NCBI GenBank assembly: GCA_012729675.1
Contig: JAAYCR010000005.1
Location: 33,871 to 97,870, forward strand
Source of the DNA: Phycisphaerae bacterium
Lineage (GTDB): Bacteria > Planctomycetota > Phycisphaerae > Sedimentisphaerales > Anaerohalosphaeraceae
DNA length: 64,000 nucleotides
Reading direction: 5' to 3'
Position numbers and translations under genes: made by a program. This document shows, piece after piece, positions 62,634-64,000 of the stretch (its first letter is position 1; every line of letters starts with the position of its first letter). Below the pieces are notes generated by a model that had not been told where the DNA came from, did not search any database, and saw only the letters and a list, made by a program, of their open reading frames with translations.

Positions 62634-62903
62634 ATGAAAAAGAAACGGTTTACGGAAGAGCAGATTGTCGGGATGTTGCGTCAGGCTGAGCAGTCCGGGC
62701 AGACGGTTGCCCAAGTCTGCAAGGCATACGGGGTTTCGGAGCAGACGTGGTATCGCTGGAAGAAGCAGTTTGGCCAGATGGCCGTGCCGGATGTGCGTCG
62801 CTTGCGGGTACTGGAAAAAGAAAACAGCCGTCTCAAGCGTCTGGTAGCCGAGCGTGATTTAGAGATTGACGCGCTGCAGGCGGTGCTGAAGCGAAATTTT
62901 TAA
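62634..62903 (+). CDS. IS3-family transposase OrfA
   Basis: 89 residues. [20 protein letters not shown], helix-turn-helix [18 protein letters not shown], and the leucine-zipper-like [24 protein letters not shown] precedes the ATG. Ends at TAA right after the slippery site. Confidence 0.9.
   Translation: MKKKRFTEEQIVGMLRQAEQSGQTVAQVCKAYGVSEQTWYRWKKQFGQMAVPDVRRLRVLEKENSRLKRLVAERDLEIDALQAVLKRNF
62894..62900 (+). promoter_or_regulatory. Programmed -1 frameshift heptamer A_AAT_TTT
   Basis: AAATTTT at the end of orfA, in the X_XXY_YYZ register (A AAT TTT) and directly before its TAA. A -1 slip moves reading into OrfB ([17 protein letters not shown]...), in the expected -1 frame. This is the usual way IS3 elements make the OrfAB transposase. 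Confidence 0.8.
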
Positions 62904-62935
62904 CGCCCGGCCAGCGGCGTCAAGCGGCGGTTGGA

Positions 62936-63925
62936 TTGCACGATCAGGGTGTTTCCCAACGTCGCAGTTGTTTGTTGGTCGGTATCAGTCGCAGCGGGTT
63001 TTTGTATGTCCCCGCAGAAAAGGACGATTCAGAGGTGGTTCAAAAACTAAAAGACATGTCCAAGCGGCGTCCGCGTGAAGGCAGCCGCAAGGCGTACAAG
63101 GCTCTGCGGCGAAAAGGGATTGTCGTCAACCACAAGAAGGTTGAGCGTCTCTGGCACGTCCATGGATTGACCGTTCCGGTCAAACGTCGTCAGCGTCGCC
63201 GAGGCAAAGGTCTGGACCGTCCCCTTTCACCGCTGCATCCCAACCATGTGTGGACGTATGATTTTATGGAAGATTCCTGCCTGAATGGGCGTAAACTGCG
63301 GATTTTGAATGTGGTGGACGAATTTACACGCGAAGCCTTTGAGACCTATGTGGACACTTCCATCCCGGCCGGTAAGGTCATTGAGATTCTCAGTTTTTTG
63401 TTTTCCATTCATGGCCGCCCTCAGTATCTTCGCAGCGACAATGGCCCGGAGTTTATCGCCTCGGCGCTTCAGCAATGGCTTGCTGAACAAGGGACCGCGA
63501 CAGCGTATATTGAGCCGGGCAAGCCCTGGCAAAACGGCGTCGGCGAAAGCTTCAATTCCCGACTGCGGGATGAGTGTTTGAACATGGAACTTTTTTACGG
63601 ACTTCGTGACGCCCGTGTAACGATTGAAAATTATCGGTGCTATTACAACGAACATCGGTTACATGGGGCGTTGGACGATGTGCCGCCGGTCGAATTCAAG
63701 CAGCAGTGGCTGTCGGCACATCCGGGATTTATCTTGGGGGCGCTGCCCCCAAGCCCCCGGGATTTATCGCTTTGGGCATCAAAGCAGAAGACCGACGAGA
63801 AAAGCCGGACAACCACGAAGGGCGATCCGGCTTCTGCTCCGATGGCCGATCGGCGCTCCGGTTGCGTCCCCGCAGGGCCGTATCCTCCGACCGACAGAAT
63901 CATCATAGGTAACTTTAACCCTTGA
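62936..63925 (+). CDS. IS3-family transposase OrfB (DDE integrase core)
   Basis: 329 residues counted from a TTG, but normally made as an OrfAB fusion. rve-type core: first D in WTYDFMED, second D in RSDNGPEF, E in [10 protein letters not shown], with the DD(35)E spacing. The final ~65 residues are low complexity and read through the element end. Not truncated. Confidence 0.9.
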   Translation: MHDQGVSQRRSCLLVGISRSGFLYVPAEKDDSEVVQKLKDMSKRRPREGSRKAYKALRRKGIVVNHKKVERLWHVHGLTVPVKRRQRRRGKGLDRPLSPLHPNHVWTYDFMEDSCLNGRKLRILNVVDEFTREAFETYVDTSIPAGKVIEILSFLFSIHGRPQYLRSDNGPEFIASALQQWLAEQGTATAYIEPGKPWQNGVGESFNSRLRDECLNMELFYGLRDARVTIENYRCYYNEHRLHGALDDVPPVEFKQQWLSAHPGFILGALPPSPRDLSLWASKQKTDEKSRTTTKGDPASAPMADRRSGCVPAGPYPPTDRIIIGNFNP

Positions 63926-64000
63926 CGCAAGCATGGAAATCAGTACAATAAAATCGGGAATCCTAACCTTTACAGTGGCCCTAGGAAAGGGGTACAGTCA

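Larger units (their letters stand above)
62554..64000. mobile_element. Complete IS3-family element (IS407-like)
   Basis: The left end lies near 62546-62554 and the right end TACAGTCA is at 63993-64000, the window edge. Inner ends match as inverted repeats: GGGCCATTGACAATGTTAGGATT against the reverse complement of AATCCTAACCTTTACAGTGGCCC. The two ORFs and a frameshift site fill it. It lies about 20-25 bp from the deleted element. Confidence 0.75.

Overview
This window looks like a chromosomal segment of a Planctomycetota bacterium, most likely class Phycisphaerae or a Sedimentisphaerales-like lineage. That placement is an inference. It rests on a PEP-CTERM protein, a secreted protein with dockerin-like repeats, an orphan pseudopilin, a very large AsmA-like protein, a single L33-tRNA-Trp-SecE-NusG-L11-L1-L10-L7/L12-RpoB-RpoC block, a type-Z S14, and gene gaps full of short A-rich and palindromic repeats. 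No rRNA gene is present to confirm it.

Layout. 0-4.5 kb: a tightly packed minus-strand operon (membrane protein of unknown function, NIF3-like, ScpB, CstA). 4.7-7.2 kb: an ABC-2 type exporter pair. 7.2-11.6 kb: Nudix hydrolase, RibF, NrnA-like DHH phosphoesterase and a RodA/FtsW protein. 11.6-17.5 kb: an accessory stretch of exported proteins and a BRO-N gene, separated by dispersed repeats that also form gene leaders, Shine-Dalgarno sites and parts of signal peptides. 17.5-24.6 kb: PurD, a 1075-residue AsmA-like protein and a periplasmic HEAT-repeat protein. 24.6-59.3 kb: the translation and transcription core, from tRNA-Thr and EF-Tu through rpoBC, the str genes (rpsL, rpsG, fusA) and the complete S10-spc-alpha cluster to rplQ, followed by a HIT protein. 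59.8-64 kb: an initiator tRNA with a broken tyrosine integrase behind it, a gene fragment, a low-GC lipoprotein, an internally deleted IS3-type element and a complete IS3-family element ending at the window edge.

The core is ordinary in gene order but has three striking oddities. (1) RpoC carries an in-frame insertion of about 204 residues with a GIY-YIG nuclease motif and no intein signatures. (2) A GxxExxY (PD-(D/E)XK-like) gene sits between rpoB and rpoC inside 30-bp imperfect inverted repeats made of the same units as the dispersed repeats elsewhere in the window. (3) Ribosomal protein L22 has an N-terminal extension of about 73 residues that reads as an XRE-type helix-turn-helix. At least nine small GC hairpins of one family sit in gene gaps, most of them just upstream of ribosomal protein genes.

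Best candidates for something undescribed: the nuclease-bearing insertions in and beside rpoC, and the repeat system that supplies leaders and signal peptides to exported proteins.
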